Assembly: GCF_003700275.1 (NCBI RefSeq)
Contig: NZ_RBRE01000016.1
Span: forward strand, 62,001 to 126,000
Reading direction: 5' to 3'
Length of the DNA stretch: 64,000 bases
From: Pseudomonas cichorii
GTDB taxonomy: Bacteria > Pseudomonadota > Gammaproteobacteria > Pseudomonadales > Pseudomonadaceae
Of this stretch, positions 47,901 to 55,732 are shown piece after piece. Below the pieces are notes generated by a model. The model was not told the origin of the DNA and did no database searches. It saw only the letters and a list, made by a program, of their open reading frames with translations. The position numbers and the translations under genes were made by a program. The first letter of the stretch is position 1. Each line of letters starts with the position of its first letter.

Positions 47901-48344
47901 GGAGTGGCCTGGCAGATGCGGGTCCTTGTCCGCTCCGCCGGGACGGTCGAGCTTGACCCTGATGCGCAGCGGTACTGATTCTTCGGCTGTGACGGCGCCT
48001 TTGCGTGTCAGGCTGTAAAACACCTTTTCGGCCCAGTCCGGCTTGATCGGCGTTGTCGAGAGGTACAGGAACACCCTCTGGTTGAGGTCGTCGTCGGTGA
48101 TGTCATATTCGGCGACCAGCGTCTGGTCCCAGTAAATTCCGAGGTGATCGCCAGCCTGCATGGGTTGGTAGGGATCGACCGCACTCAGCACGCCACTGGG
48201 GTTATCGCCGAGGATGTCGATGTTGACGGCTCCATCACCGCCCTCGACCTGTGTGACCATCCCGCCAATCAACAAGGGACGCAACGCCATTGCGCCAGCG
48301 TCGCGGCCCGGAGAGCGGAGCAAAAGACGTAAGTCGCGTTTCAT
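44970..48344 (-). CDS. Ig-like repeat protein D (1124 residues) with Big2 and C-type-lectin-like end
   Basis: ATG with AGGAAG upstream. About seven family Ig-like units fill residues 25-840. They include the linker KLDRPGGADKDPHLPGHSEL, the unit with HYQVFDEVGNYSTDW, and units opening ELPAPSVDEAQDNQLDPETV and LPAPVVLEANAGQLDPMQAV. Next comes a Bap-type unit (TAVTLAGKATASQQVQIFDD), then a Big2-like unit (YTYTSSDPSRALVQGDGWII; ASYNVTVSNVV). The last 85 residues resemble an intimin/invasin-style C-type-lectin-like domain (IPSLDLLRGIHAMYG; NTYWSSTPAPGLWLNYV). There is no signal peptide, TM or beta-barrel. It is last in a leftward unit behind the halovibrin-like gene (gap 61 bases). Confidence 0.8.
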   Translation of the reverse strand: MKRDLRLLLRSPGRDAGAMALRPLLIGGMVTQVEGGDGAVNIDILGDNPSGVLSAVDPYQPMQAGDHLGIYWDQTLVAEYDITDDDLNQRVFLYLSTTPIKPDWAEKVFYSLTRKGAVTAEESVPLRIRVKLDRPGGADKDPHLPGHSELAAPLLPQDVIDNGIDADWAAKGVPVLIAAYPGRAARDTIELKWGATYLTHRVTPDEASGSEPIELLIDQATILAGGDSTHLLVHYQVFDEVGNYSTDWSLPAYVRVDAGAHRLDAPIFKDANNDVIDLEQLEDRDAVVQIYVMGAPFALGDTVTLTWTGTPVTGAPLSRTQDITLNNIPAILEPRVANADIRAIRDGNAEASYVLNKLNDTPPQSSKRAFARISGRVPLPMPLVLETVGNLLDPDLERAHVEIPVYPVMDSGDLIVVLWVGTLQNGSPYTHEAEHIVTGNEVDKPVQIPVPSQHIAPLNNGTLDVSYRVASDALAPMDIRVSEHLKLLVASPYAELPAPSVDEAQDNQLDPETVPYHATLRVPYTATVTGDILTWYWQAETPDGSASDWIPITSPIAGKPVTFNIHASLIEPSIDSLVRITYSLKLASTGQYRYSHVLELTIGKILGELPAPVVLEANAGQLDPMQAVDGATVRVKYDGMAVQDVITMSWKGSVGSGSPADQQRPGNQSGQVDFSVAAAVVGANIDLEVSIQYGVKRNSTQKDSEPLPLTVLPFSDPDKQLPQPRIPQADSATGILNLATFSGDATLTVGKWPFSAQGQRVWLRLTGETENGGPHSIVLLENASLTAAQASAGLSERLSRTELEKFGQDSELSVLCNVVFDGSSSESNAVPFPRTDYTVKQHHDWVTPVIISVRDSRGEVENGSSTIDTAVTLAGKATASQQVQIFDDATAKGTAAVNTSEDWSLNINALALGVHTLKAKALYGEGTESNIRSFTVRSPIPDFVLDTSPVHLNGGLYGLAGYPGHTPLNWPANTVYQRMPSSGVAPYTYTSSDPSRALVQGDGWIISVANGTSTITVRDAAGRSASYNVTVSNVVMVYGLGNNTFIAAKKIAQSHGLNIPSLDLLRGIHAMYGVNFPMGNNTYWSSTPAPGLWLNYVKNLVTGSEAKATIKYEFFGAYGNIVAI

Positions 48345-48405
48345 GTGGGCACTTCCTGTGTGCGTGAACGACCGGGCCAGCCTTGATTGGCCTGCGTCGT
48401 GCGGA

Positions 48406-50034
48406 TCAGTTGGGTGGGGTTTCCGGGCTGGACTGCATTGAGCGGGACGGTGGCGAAGGCGCTCCCGGAGCCAGTTGGCTGGCCGGATCGTAGGAAAATA
48501 CCTGGCCGTCGGTAGCGCCCAGATTCATTTCCACGATGGGCAAAAAACGCTGGGTCTGCTGGAAGTAATCGTTCTGGATGAACTGGGCCTGGAGCAGCCC
48601 GCCGCTGTTTTTCTCATAAAAGAACGCTTCCAGAGGCAAGTCCTTGGGAATGTTGCGCGGCCAGGCCGCCATCATTATTTCGTTCCAGTAAAGATTGGCG
48701 GGAAGGCTTTGGCGTACGTCGATGCTCAGTTGAAACTGCTCCGGGCCCGGCCCGAATGCACAACTGCTGTACGGATATGCCTGATAGCGTGCCGCCCATG
48801 CCGCTACAGTGGTGACGCCCATTGCCTCGCACTGGCCGCGGAAAGTGCAGGGATCGGGGCTGCCGCTGGTGGCGGCATCGTACGGATAGGCACAGCGCAA
48901 GGTTGGCGGGTAAGTGGCGGGAGCGTTGAGTGCCTTGAAGGTGAAACCGTAGGGGCGGTTATAAGCCAGCATATTGATAATGATGTCGCTGCGGGCATAG
49001 GAAAACGAAACCCCGTTGTTGGCGATCGATCCGGGGCTCGCGTCCCAGGCGTGGAAAGCGCTGGTCGCCTGATTGGAGCGGAACAACACGCCGTTGCAGT
49101 AGTAGGATGCCCGCGCATCGGGGCATTGCGGTCTTGCATCGGCATAGCGTTTGTTCATGGCCTGCGCTACGCCATAACCAACATACAACTGATCCGCAAG
49201 ATTGAAGCCGAACACCTTGCCGGAGCTGTCCTGCAGATCCATGCGAACGGTGGGCAGCCATTCGCCAGTGGCATTGAAGTAATCACGCTGATCCTTCTGG
49301 GCTTCGGACAGCGAGCCGTTCTGGTGAGTGTCGTAGAACAGCGCCTGCACCGGGACCTCCTGCGGGAGGGTCGGGTCCCAGTTGCGCAGTTGCAACTGGT
49401 TGGCCCTGGCCGACCATTCGCTGCCCAGCAGTTCGTGAGCCTCAAGGCTGGCCTTGAACTGCAGCGGCTCAAGGCTGCTCAACGAGCATTGCTGTTCTGG
49501 CTGGTTGCCCTGCTGCTCAAAGTGCGTCAGCCAGGCCGAGACACCGGTGATGCCCAGCGCCTTGCATGAGCTGGCATCGCTGGTCGCTGACGGGCTTGCC
49601 GGTGAGGCGGGCAGGGCGCAGCCATAATTGCCGCGAGCGCTGTTCAGCCCAGAGGCGAAAGGGTAAGCGCAGAGTACTTCCAGGGTCTTGCCATTGCCGA
49701 CAGCGGTGAACAGGTCACTGAAAATCACGCCGTTCGGCTGCTCCAGTTGCCGGATGCCGAGATCGCGGCGCAGGTAGACCAGCTCTTCGGCACCCAGCGC
49801 GACGGCATCGGTGTCATGCTGCCAGAACTTCTGGCCGGCCTCTCGCGTAGCCGGCTGCACCAATACGCCATTGCATTGCCAGGCGGGTTTGTCGGACCCG
49901 CATGTGGTGGCAGTACTCTGATAGCGATTGTTGAGCAACTGCACGGTTTGCGGACCACTGATGGCCTGCGCCTGGGTGCAGGCGAAAAACAGCAGCGATG
50001 CGATGGCGTTGATGAATAGCGCCGTGGTCTTCAT
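48406..50034 (-). CDS. Secreted two-domain halovibrin (HvnA/HvnC)-like protein
   Basis: 542 residues, AAGGAGG upstream. Sec signal MKTTALFINAIASLLFFACT, cleavage likely after AQA. Two copies of one domain: residues 28-270 (LLNNRYQSTATTCGSDKPAW, QCNGVLVQP, LEVLCAYPFASGLNS) and 290-520 (MNKRYADARPQCPDARASYY, CNGVLFRSN, TLRCAYPYDAATSG). Each has the same cysteine series, a C-x-GVL motif, a W-D of the 'haWD.sP' type and a late FYxxNSGGLxxAQxxQxDYFxxT segment. From memory, single-domain relatives in Vibrio and Pseudomonas are annotated as halovibrins; ADP-ribosyltransferase activity was reported for the namesakes, but I see no proven catalytic motif here. It lies between the two lectin-ended Ig giants, 30 bases after one and 61 before the other. 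Confidence 0.7.
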   Translation of the reverse strand: MKTTALFINAIASLLFFACTQAQAISGPQTVQLLNNRYQSTATTCGSDKPAWQCNGVLVQPATREAGQKFWQHDTDAVALGAEELVYLRRDLGIRQLEQPNGVIFSDLFTAVGNGKTLEVLCAYPFASGLNSARGNYGCALPASPASPSATSDASSCKALGITGVSAWLTHFEQQGNQPEQQCSLSSLEPLQFKASLEAHELLGSEWSARANQLQLRNWDPTLPQEVPVQALFYDTHQNGSLSEAQKDQRDYFNATGEWLPTVRMDLQDSSGKVFGFNLADQLYVGYGVAQAMNKRYADARPQCPDARASYYCNGVLFRSNQATSAFHAWDASPGSIANNGVSFSYARSDIIINMLAYNRPYGFTFKALNAPATYPPTLRCAYPYDAATSGSPDPCTFRGQCEAMGVTTVAAWAARYQAYPYSSCAFGPGPEQFQLSIDVRQSLPANLYWNEIMMAAWPRNIPKDLPLEAFFYEKNSGGLLQAQFIQNDYFQQTQRFLPIVEMNLGATDGQVFSYDPASQLAPGAPSPPSRSMQSSPETPPN

Positions 50035-50064
50035 GACCTTCTAGCCTCCTTATGGCAAACACCG

Positions 50065-53000
50065 TTACGAGCTGGTTTTCTCCCGGTTCCTGAAGCTGGC
50101 AAGTTGCTCGGCAGTCGAGGTAATCCCAACTGCCTGAAGAGGCAGGGAAGCTTCGCTACTGCTGGCGTTTTCCTCGACATCGCTACCGCTGAGGTCATAA
50201 GTCCAGCAGGTGTCGCTGCCGAGTTCATCGGCTGTCCAGAACGGATAATCCAGCCAGCCCAGATAGGAAGTCACCGGCAGATTGTCGGAGTATTGCCGCC
50301 ACAGTTGCTTGAGCTCGGCGAGCGAAACGGGATCGACTCCGGCCGTCATGCACACGCTCTGCATGCCAGCCCAGTCGGTACTGCCGGTCAGGAAGTGCAC
50401 GACCTTTATTCCACTGACGGTCAGCGAGTAGCTGCGTGTTTCCCCGGCACTGTCCTGGGCCGTGATGTTGCTGTTGCCATTGAGCCTGGCCGTCACGGTG
50501 CCGTTCTCGTCGACGGTCGCCACGCGGTCGTCGCTGCTGCTGTAGGTGTAAGGCGCGTTTCCCCAGTCGGCCGGGCGGGTGAGTTGCGCGAAGGCCGGAG
50601 GGCTTGCCGGGGCCTTGTGTTCCGCCACGACGTAGTTTCGACTGCCCAGGTCCAGGGTCGCATCAGCCTCGAACCCGGCGCTGATGTTCAGTAGCAACAG
50701 TTGCGAAGGGGTTTCGTGGGTGCTGTCCGCGACAATCACGCCGTACCAGACATTGACGGTGGTTTGCGCACTGGCCTGAAATACCGAAGCCAGCACTTCA
50801 AAGTCGACGCCCGGCCCCGGTCCGTTGCGGCCAATGAGGATGTAGTCGATCAGTTCTTCGCCAACATACAGGTTGACCCGATCGCGATACATCAAGGCTC
50901 CCGGCGGGATGTGGACCACAATGGGACGCTCCGGATCGCTGCCAGGGTCCAGCACATCGTTTTCGGCTTCTTCGATGATCGGCTTGTCCCAGGTGTCTGG
51001 TGCCTGCAAGGCACTGAAGCCGGAAACCGCATTGGCCTGCTGCTCGCTGGAGCGCCGGGCTGTCAGCGCCCGACCTCTGGACGCTGCTGTTGCCAGGTAG
51101 GAGAGTTGGCCACGCAACAGGGATTGCACACTGCTGCTGTCACCCCCGCCACCGGCAACCCCCCAGGTAACCACCCGACCATCGGAGGTCAGGGCCACGA
51201 AACTCTGGCTATTGGCATATACGGCCTGGACGTTGGTCAGTTCCGCGACCACGCTGCTGGTGTCGCCTCCCACGGCGGCATCGCCCCAGGCTACAACTGT
51301 CCCGTTGCGGCGCAAGGCGGCAAAGGCCTTGGCGGTACCCACCACTTGCACGATGTCATTGAGCGTGGCGATGTCTTGCGAAACGGTGCCGCCATGCGTC
51401 GCTGCGCCCCAGGCCACGACATGGCCGTTGCCGCGTCGTGCGGCGAATGCCTGCCAGGTGGAGCTGACTTCCTGAATGTCGGTCAGCGAGGCGATATCGG
51501 CAGGGACGGTGCCGCCATGCTCGGCGCTTCCCCAGGCCCTGACCTGGCCGTTGTTCCTGAGCAGCGAGAAGGCTTGCGCGCTGGAGGCGCCCAGTTCGCG
51601 GATATCGGTCAAGGCGGCGATATCGGCGGGAACGCTGCCGCCACTCGCCGGATTTCCCCAGGCGACGACCCTGCGGTTCGCGCGGATGGCCGCAAAGGCG
51701 TTGTAGTTACCGGAAACCTCGACGATATCGGTCAGTGCCTTGATATCGTCCGGCACCACTCCTCCTGTGGTTGCATAACCCCACGCAACTATTTGGCCGG
51801 TACGCCTGAGAGCGGCGAAGGCAAGACCGGCGCCCACCACCATGCTGATATCGCTGAGGCTGGCAATGTCTGGCGGTACGGCGCCTCCGTAATTGACATC
51901 GCCCCAGGCAACCACATTCCCTGAACTCTTGATCCCGGCAAAGGCCATGGCATTGCTGGTGATGCTGACGAAACTGTCTGATGGCACGCCGCCCAGTGCA
52001 CCGCCTTCGGCAGCGTTGCCCCACACCACTACATGGCTGTTGGTACGGCGTGCGACATAGGCGCTGCGCGTGCAACTGACTTCGACGATATCGTCCATGG
52101 TGATGATCGTGGAAGGAATGTTTGCCCCGTAGGCCACATGGCCCCAGCCAATCACATCTCCGGTATCGCGATGGGCGACCAGCGCTGCGTCACCGTTGGT
52201 GTAGGTATCGTTGCCATTGCCAATGATATTGGCCGGATTGAGGGTAAGCAGATCACCCTGGCTGCGCACCCGCAGGGTAAGGTCGGGGCGTGTATCGCGC
52301 AGGCTGGTTCCCTGAGTCCAGTTCGAGTCGCCATCGTATTGCCAGTCGGCATTCAGCGGAGTACCGGTTGTGGCGTGGAATGCACTGATCCGGCGTGGTG
52401 TCCCCGAACTTCGATAGCAGCTTCTGTTGAAACGTGCGCCCAGGACCCTCAAGAGGCCGGCCCCGAGGGTGGTTTCGACATCATAGGTGGCGACCGGCGA
52501 AGGCCCGTCGGTGCTGTTGTCGATGCGCTTGATCGTATAGCTGAGGTCGACACTGTGCCCGTCGTTGGCCAGCACTGTGGCGTGAGCGATGTCGATCAGC
52601 AATACGCCATCGGCGCTGGCCGTTTTGCTCGGCTTCACGCTGCCTTCGCCCGGCTGGCCGGCCCAGGTGAGGGTCACCGATTCTCCGGCTTTCAGCTTCG
52701 CTTCGACACCAATACGCACGTGGGCGCCATTGAGCGCATTGTTGGGGTCCAGCAGCATGCCCTTTGCCTCATCGATGAGCGGGGCGGGCAGTGGTGCTGC
52801 CTTGACCTCGAAGGCGTGAGTCAGGGAAGGCCTGTCATCGCCGATCAGTGGTGTGACCACATAGCTGACCGTAACCGTGGCATCCATGCTTTTACGCACT
52901 TCATCAAGAGTCACCGCAAACAGCACATCCTTGTCGACCATGCTTCCAGTAATGTTTCTCCCGGCGCTGTAAGGGGGCGTGGATCTGTCGTTCTGCCAGG

Positions 53001-55461
53001 TGATATTCACGGCATCCCCGGCCACCATGTCTGACCAGTGCGGGACGACGATTTTTGCCCCGCCGGGGATTTCATCCAGGCTCAGGAAGTTATCTTCACT
53101 GCCGGGTACCAGCGGTGCAGCCAGTTGATCCTGCTGCCCGGCCTCGACACTGAAAGAGTGCGCCAGAGAAGGCATTTCCAGGCCTGAGGGCGTGGTCACC
53201 ACATAGCTGACCATCACTGTGCCGCCGATGCTTTTGCTGACTTCCGCCCGCGGCACCGGCAGCGTCACATCCTTGTCGACCATGCCCGCGTCGATATCTT
53301 TTTCAGTCACGTAAGTCGGCGTGCCCTTGTTGTCCTGCCAGGTGATTATCAGAGAGTCCAGCGCCTGCATCCCATCCCAGTGGGGGACGACGATCTGCGC
53401 TCCGGCAGGTATTTCATCCAGGCTCAGGACTCCATCTTCGCTGTGCGGGACCGATGGCTTGGCCAGTGCCTCCTGCTGATCGGCACCAATGCGGAAGGTC
53501 AGGATTTCCGAGTCGCTGCGCCGGTTGGTATCTACATGGATCACCCAGCAGGAGACATCGACCGTGCCACCCTCATTGGGGGTGATATCGCTGCCTGGAA
53601 TATCGAACACCACGGGCTTGTTCACGGTGAAGCTGGTGATTTTTATCCAGTCCGTACTGTCGCCACTGACGCTGCCCTGCCACTGGTAATGCACATGATC
53701 GCCTATCTCCATCGTGGGGTAGATCGCCACGGTCAGCGTGGTTTCGCTCAGTGGCGGGTTCATTAGGCCGTCGGTCACACCAAATACGATGGGCGCAGGC
53801 AGTTCTGCGCGGGGCTCGCCGACATTCAGCCTGGCCGAGTGGAGCGACTCGCGTTCCACGATCGTGCCATTCATGTCCTTGGCCAGCACGTAATGCAGTT
53901 CCAGCGTTCCGCCTTCGATGGCTTTGAGGTGGGTGCCGGAAACCTTCATGACGATCGGCAACTGGCTGTCCTGCTCACGGTTGGTGATGTTATGGGGCGC
54001 CAACTGCGGGTCATAGATGCTCAGGTCGGGGCGGGTGCCGATCCACTTGAGGGTGATCTGGTCACCGGCAGCCATGCTGGTGTCCCACGGGATCTCGATA
54101 CGGGTACTGATAAAGTCGGGATCGAGAGCACCCTGAACCGCGTCCAGCGCGACAGGCTCGGCCAGGCGTGAGGATTCGCCGACCACGGTGACAAAGGCGC
54201 CCCTGGATTTCGATTCGCTGCCGTCGGCATGCAGTACCCGGTAGTTGAACACTGCCTGGGATCTGGCCAGTTGCCGAATGTGGGTATTGGGGATCAACTG
54301 CTCGATGACTTTGGGCAGGGCTTCGATCAGCAATTGTGGTGCTTCGTATATGACGGGATCGCCATCGACCGTCGTGCCGCTCAGCTTGACCACAACCTTG
54401 TCGCCGATGACGAAGTCCGGCTTGAGAGCAACAATCTGGGCGGTGACCGCAGCACTGCCCAGTTTGTCGAGATCAAGCACATTATTCACGGCTTCCTTGA
54501 CGATGAGTGCATTGAGGCGTGAATTGCCGGTATCGACCAGAATGCGGATTTCGCTGCTCCAGTCCTCGGAGCGGTTTTGTACGATGTCGTAAACCTCGAA
54601 GGCCACGGCCAGGCCCTGATCCCCGGAATCGCCGGCAGCCAGAATGGTGGCTTCGTCGACGGTCATCACAATCGGTTTTCCGACCTCGCCCGCCAGCACT
54701 TTATGCTGGATGAACTGACCGCCCCACGACAGTCTGATCTCGTCACCCTCGGTCATGTTGGGGTACGGTTCCAGCGTGGCATCCACGCCGGCCTTCGCCG
54801 CATCGGCGTCCACTCCGTCGTTGACGATATCCTGCGGCAGGCTCAGGCGCAGCTCGGAATGACCGGGGGTGTCCTCGTCCTTGTCCTCGCCGCCAGGGCG
54901 ATCCAGTTTGACGAATATTTGCGTTTTGGCTGAGTCTTCGGGCGTATTGCCCAGACGAGTCAGCCGATAAAACAGAACGTGAGAGCCGGGTGACAGGCGT
55001 GCCGCATTGATGAAGGTCGTGACTCGCAGGTCGACTTCTTCGGCGTCGATGTTTTCCGTGAGTACGATGTTGTTGTCCAGCAACACCTTGACGCTATCGC
55101 CCTGGGCCATCTGTGGCCAGGGCGGGATGTAGAGCTGCAGCCCGTGCAGGGGAAAGTTATCCAGAGCCGCACCGATGTTGATCCCCCATTCGCCGCTTTC
55201 AATCGGGCCGGTTCGACCGGGGATTTCCAGCTCCACGGGGATCAGTCTGGAAAAGACACCTTGCGCCGCAGGACCGATAAACATCTCGATGCCATTGTCC
55301 AGTTTTTCGGCGGGAAGATAGGTGCTGATGCGCATGATGTTATCCAGCGCAAGGCTGACCTGAGCACCTCGGCCAGATGGGAGATCATTGGTGGGAACGA
55401 AGAACCTCAAGGGCTCGGAATTATCGGGTTCCTGAGCGCTGTCTGGCGCGCGAGTATCCAT
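50065..55461 (-). CDS. Ig-like repeat protein E (1798 residues) with RCC1-like repeats, Big2 and C-type-lectin-like end
   Basis: ATG with GGAG upstream. Residues 1-1010 hold about nine family Ig-like units, including the linker KLDRPGGEDKDEDTPGHSEL, FEVYDIVQNRSEDWSSE, and two near-identical units opening LAKPSVPHSEDGVLSLDEIP and LAAPLVPGSEDNFLSLDEIP. Residues about 1090-1455 are nine RCC1-like repeats of 41 residues (core AFAALRRTGQIVAWG...GGVVPDDI). Then follow an Ig-like unit (IIEEAENDVLDPGSDPERPI), a Big2 unit (YTYSSSDDRVATVDENGTVT) and a C-type-lectin-like end (VHFLTGSTDWAGMQSVCMTA; DYPFWTADELGSDTCWTYDL). No Sec signal. It is first of a three-gene leftward unit (E, halovibrin-like, D). 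Confidence 0.8.
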   Translation of the reverse strand: MDTRAPDSAQEPDNSEPLRFFVPTNDLPSGRGAQVSLALDNIMRISTYLPAEKLDNGIEMFIGPAAQGVFSRLIPVELEIPGRTGPIESGEWGINIGAALDNFPLHGLQLYIPPWPQMAQGDSVKVLLDNNIVLTENIDAEEVDLRVTTFINAARLSPGSHVLFYRLTRLGNTPEDSAKTQIFVKLDRPGGEDKDEDTPGHSELRLSLPQDIVNDGVDADAAKAGVDATLEPYPNMTEGDEIRLSWGGQFIQHKVLAGEVGKPIVMTVDEATILAAGDSGDQGLAVAFEVYDIVQNRSEDWSSEIRILVDTGNSRLNALIVKEAVNNVLDLDKLGSAAVTAQIVALKPDFVIGDKVVVKLSGTTVDGDPVIYEAPQLLIEALPKVIEQLIPNTHIRQLARSQAVFNYRVLHADGSESKSRGAFVTVVGESSRLAEPVALDAVQGALDPDFISTRIEIPWDTSMAAGDQITLKWIGTRPDLSIYDPQLAPHNITNREQDSQLPIVMKVSGTHLKAIEGGTLELHYVLAKDMNGTIVERESLHSARLNVGEPRAELPAPIVFGVTDGLMNPPLSETTLTVAIYPTMEIGDHVHYQWQGSVSGDSTDWIKITSFTVNKPVVFDIPGSDITPNEGGTVDVSCWVIHVDTNRRSDSEILTFRIGADQQEALAKPSVPHSEDGVLSLDEIPAGAQIVVPHWDGMQALDSLIITWQDNKGTPTYVTEKDIDAGMVDKDVTLPVPRAEVSKSIGGTVMVSYVVTTPSGLEMPSLAHSFSVEAGQQDQLAAPLVPGSEDNFLSLDEIPGGAKIVVPHWSDMVAGDAVNITWQNDRSTPPYSAGRNITGSMVDKDVLFAVTLDEVRKSMDATVTVSYVVTPLIGDDRPSLTHAFEVKAAPLPAPLIDEAKGMLLDPNNALNGAHVRIGVEAKLKAGESVTLTWAGQPGEGSVKPSKTASADGVLLIDIAHATVLANDGHSVDLSYTIKRIDNSTDGPSPVATYDVETTLGAGLLRVLGARFNRSCYRSSGTPRRISAFHATTGTPLNADWQYDGDSNWTQGTSLRDTRPDLTLRVRSQGDLLTLNPANIIGNGNDTYTNGDAALVAHRDTGDVIGWGHVAYGANIPSTIITMDDIVEVSCTRSAYVARRTNSHVVVWGNAAEGGALGGVPSDSFVSITSNAMAFAGIKSSGNVVAWGDVNYGGAVPPDIASLSDISMVVGAGLAFAALRRTGQIVAWGYATTGGVVPDDIKALTDIVEVSGNYNAFAAIRANRRVVAWGNPASGGSVPADIAALTDIRELGASSAQAFSLLRNNGQVRAWGSAEHGGTVPADIASLTDIQEVSSTWQAFAARRGNGHVVAWGAATHGGTVSQDIATLNDIVQVVGTAKAFAALRRNGTVVAWGDAAVGGDTSSVVAELTNVQAVYANSQSFVALTSDGRVVTWGVAGGGGDSSSVQSLLRGQLSYLATAASRGRALTARRSSEQQANAVSGFSALQAPDTWDKPIIEEAENDVLDPGSDPERPIVVHIPPGALMYRDRVNLYVGEELIDYILIGRNGPGPGVDFEVLASVFQASAQTTVNVWYGVIVADSTHETPSQLLLLNISAGFEADATLDLGSRNYVVAEHKAPASPPAFAQLTRPADWGNAPYTYSSSDDRVATVDENGTVTARLNGNSNITAQDSAGETRSYSLTVSGIKVVHFLTGSTDWAGMQSVCMTAGVDPVSLAELKQLWRQYSDNLPVTSYLGWLDYPFWTADELGSDTCWTYDLSGSDVEENASSSEASLPLQAVGITSTAEQLASFRNREKTSS
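51095..52195 (-). repeat. Nine tandem coding repeats of about 123 bases (RCC1-like)
   Basis: Within protein E, units of about 41 codons recur nine times. The translated core pattern is A-F-x-A-x-R-x-x-G-x-V-V-A-W-G-x-A-x-x-G-G-x-V-P-x-D-I-A-x-L-T-D-I. Units 3-8 are the most alike; the first two and the last are diverged. In DNA the marker is ccccaggc(g/c)ac in each unit. Confidence 0.85.
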
Positions 55462-55685
55462 GTCAATTGACTCCGCTGGCTTTTTTCATGAAGCCATTGG
55501 GCAATACGACGGGCTTTTTGAATACTGACAGAAATGACGGGGTTTGCTGCCACTGGTCGGCTGCTCAGGCAAGGGCTGCGGTCCAGCGCATCCCATCGAG
55601 CCAGCCGCTTGAGGCAATGCACACCTCTCGGGCCTTGTGTTGACGGCCTGATCTCGCCCGATCAAATAACTTCTTCAACTGACAC

Positions 55686-55714
55686 TTGATCGGGGAGAAC
55701 GATCGTTCTACATT
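55686..55714 (+). promoter_or_regulatory. Promoter with palindromic TetR-type operator
   Basis: -35 TTGATC (55686-55691) and -10 TACATT (55709-55714) have 17-base spacing. A perfect 14-base palindrome agaacgatcgttct (55696-55709) fills the spacer, ideal for autorepression by the TetR protein encoded just downstream. A second inverted element (cccgatcaa/ttgatcggg) spans 55658-55694. The remainder of the 259-base gap 55462-55720 shows no gene and must hold the promoter of giant E on the other strand. Confidence 0.65.
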
Positions 55715-55732
55715 GAGCCCATGGAGAAGCCA

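Noticed and set aside
51095..52195. Regular repeats considered as a CRISPR-like or non-coding satellite array
   Set aside because: The period is about 123 bases, units are imperfect and in frame, and they translate to RCC1-like repeats; no spacers or cas genes.
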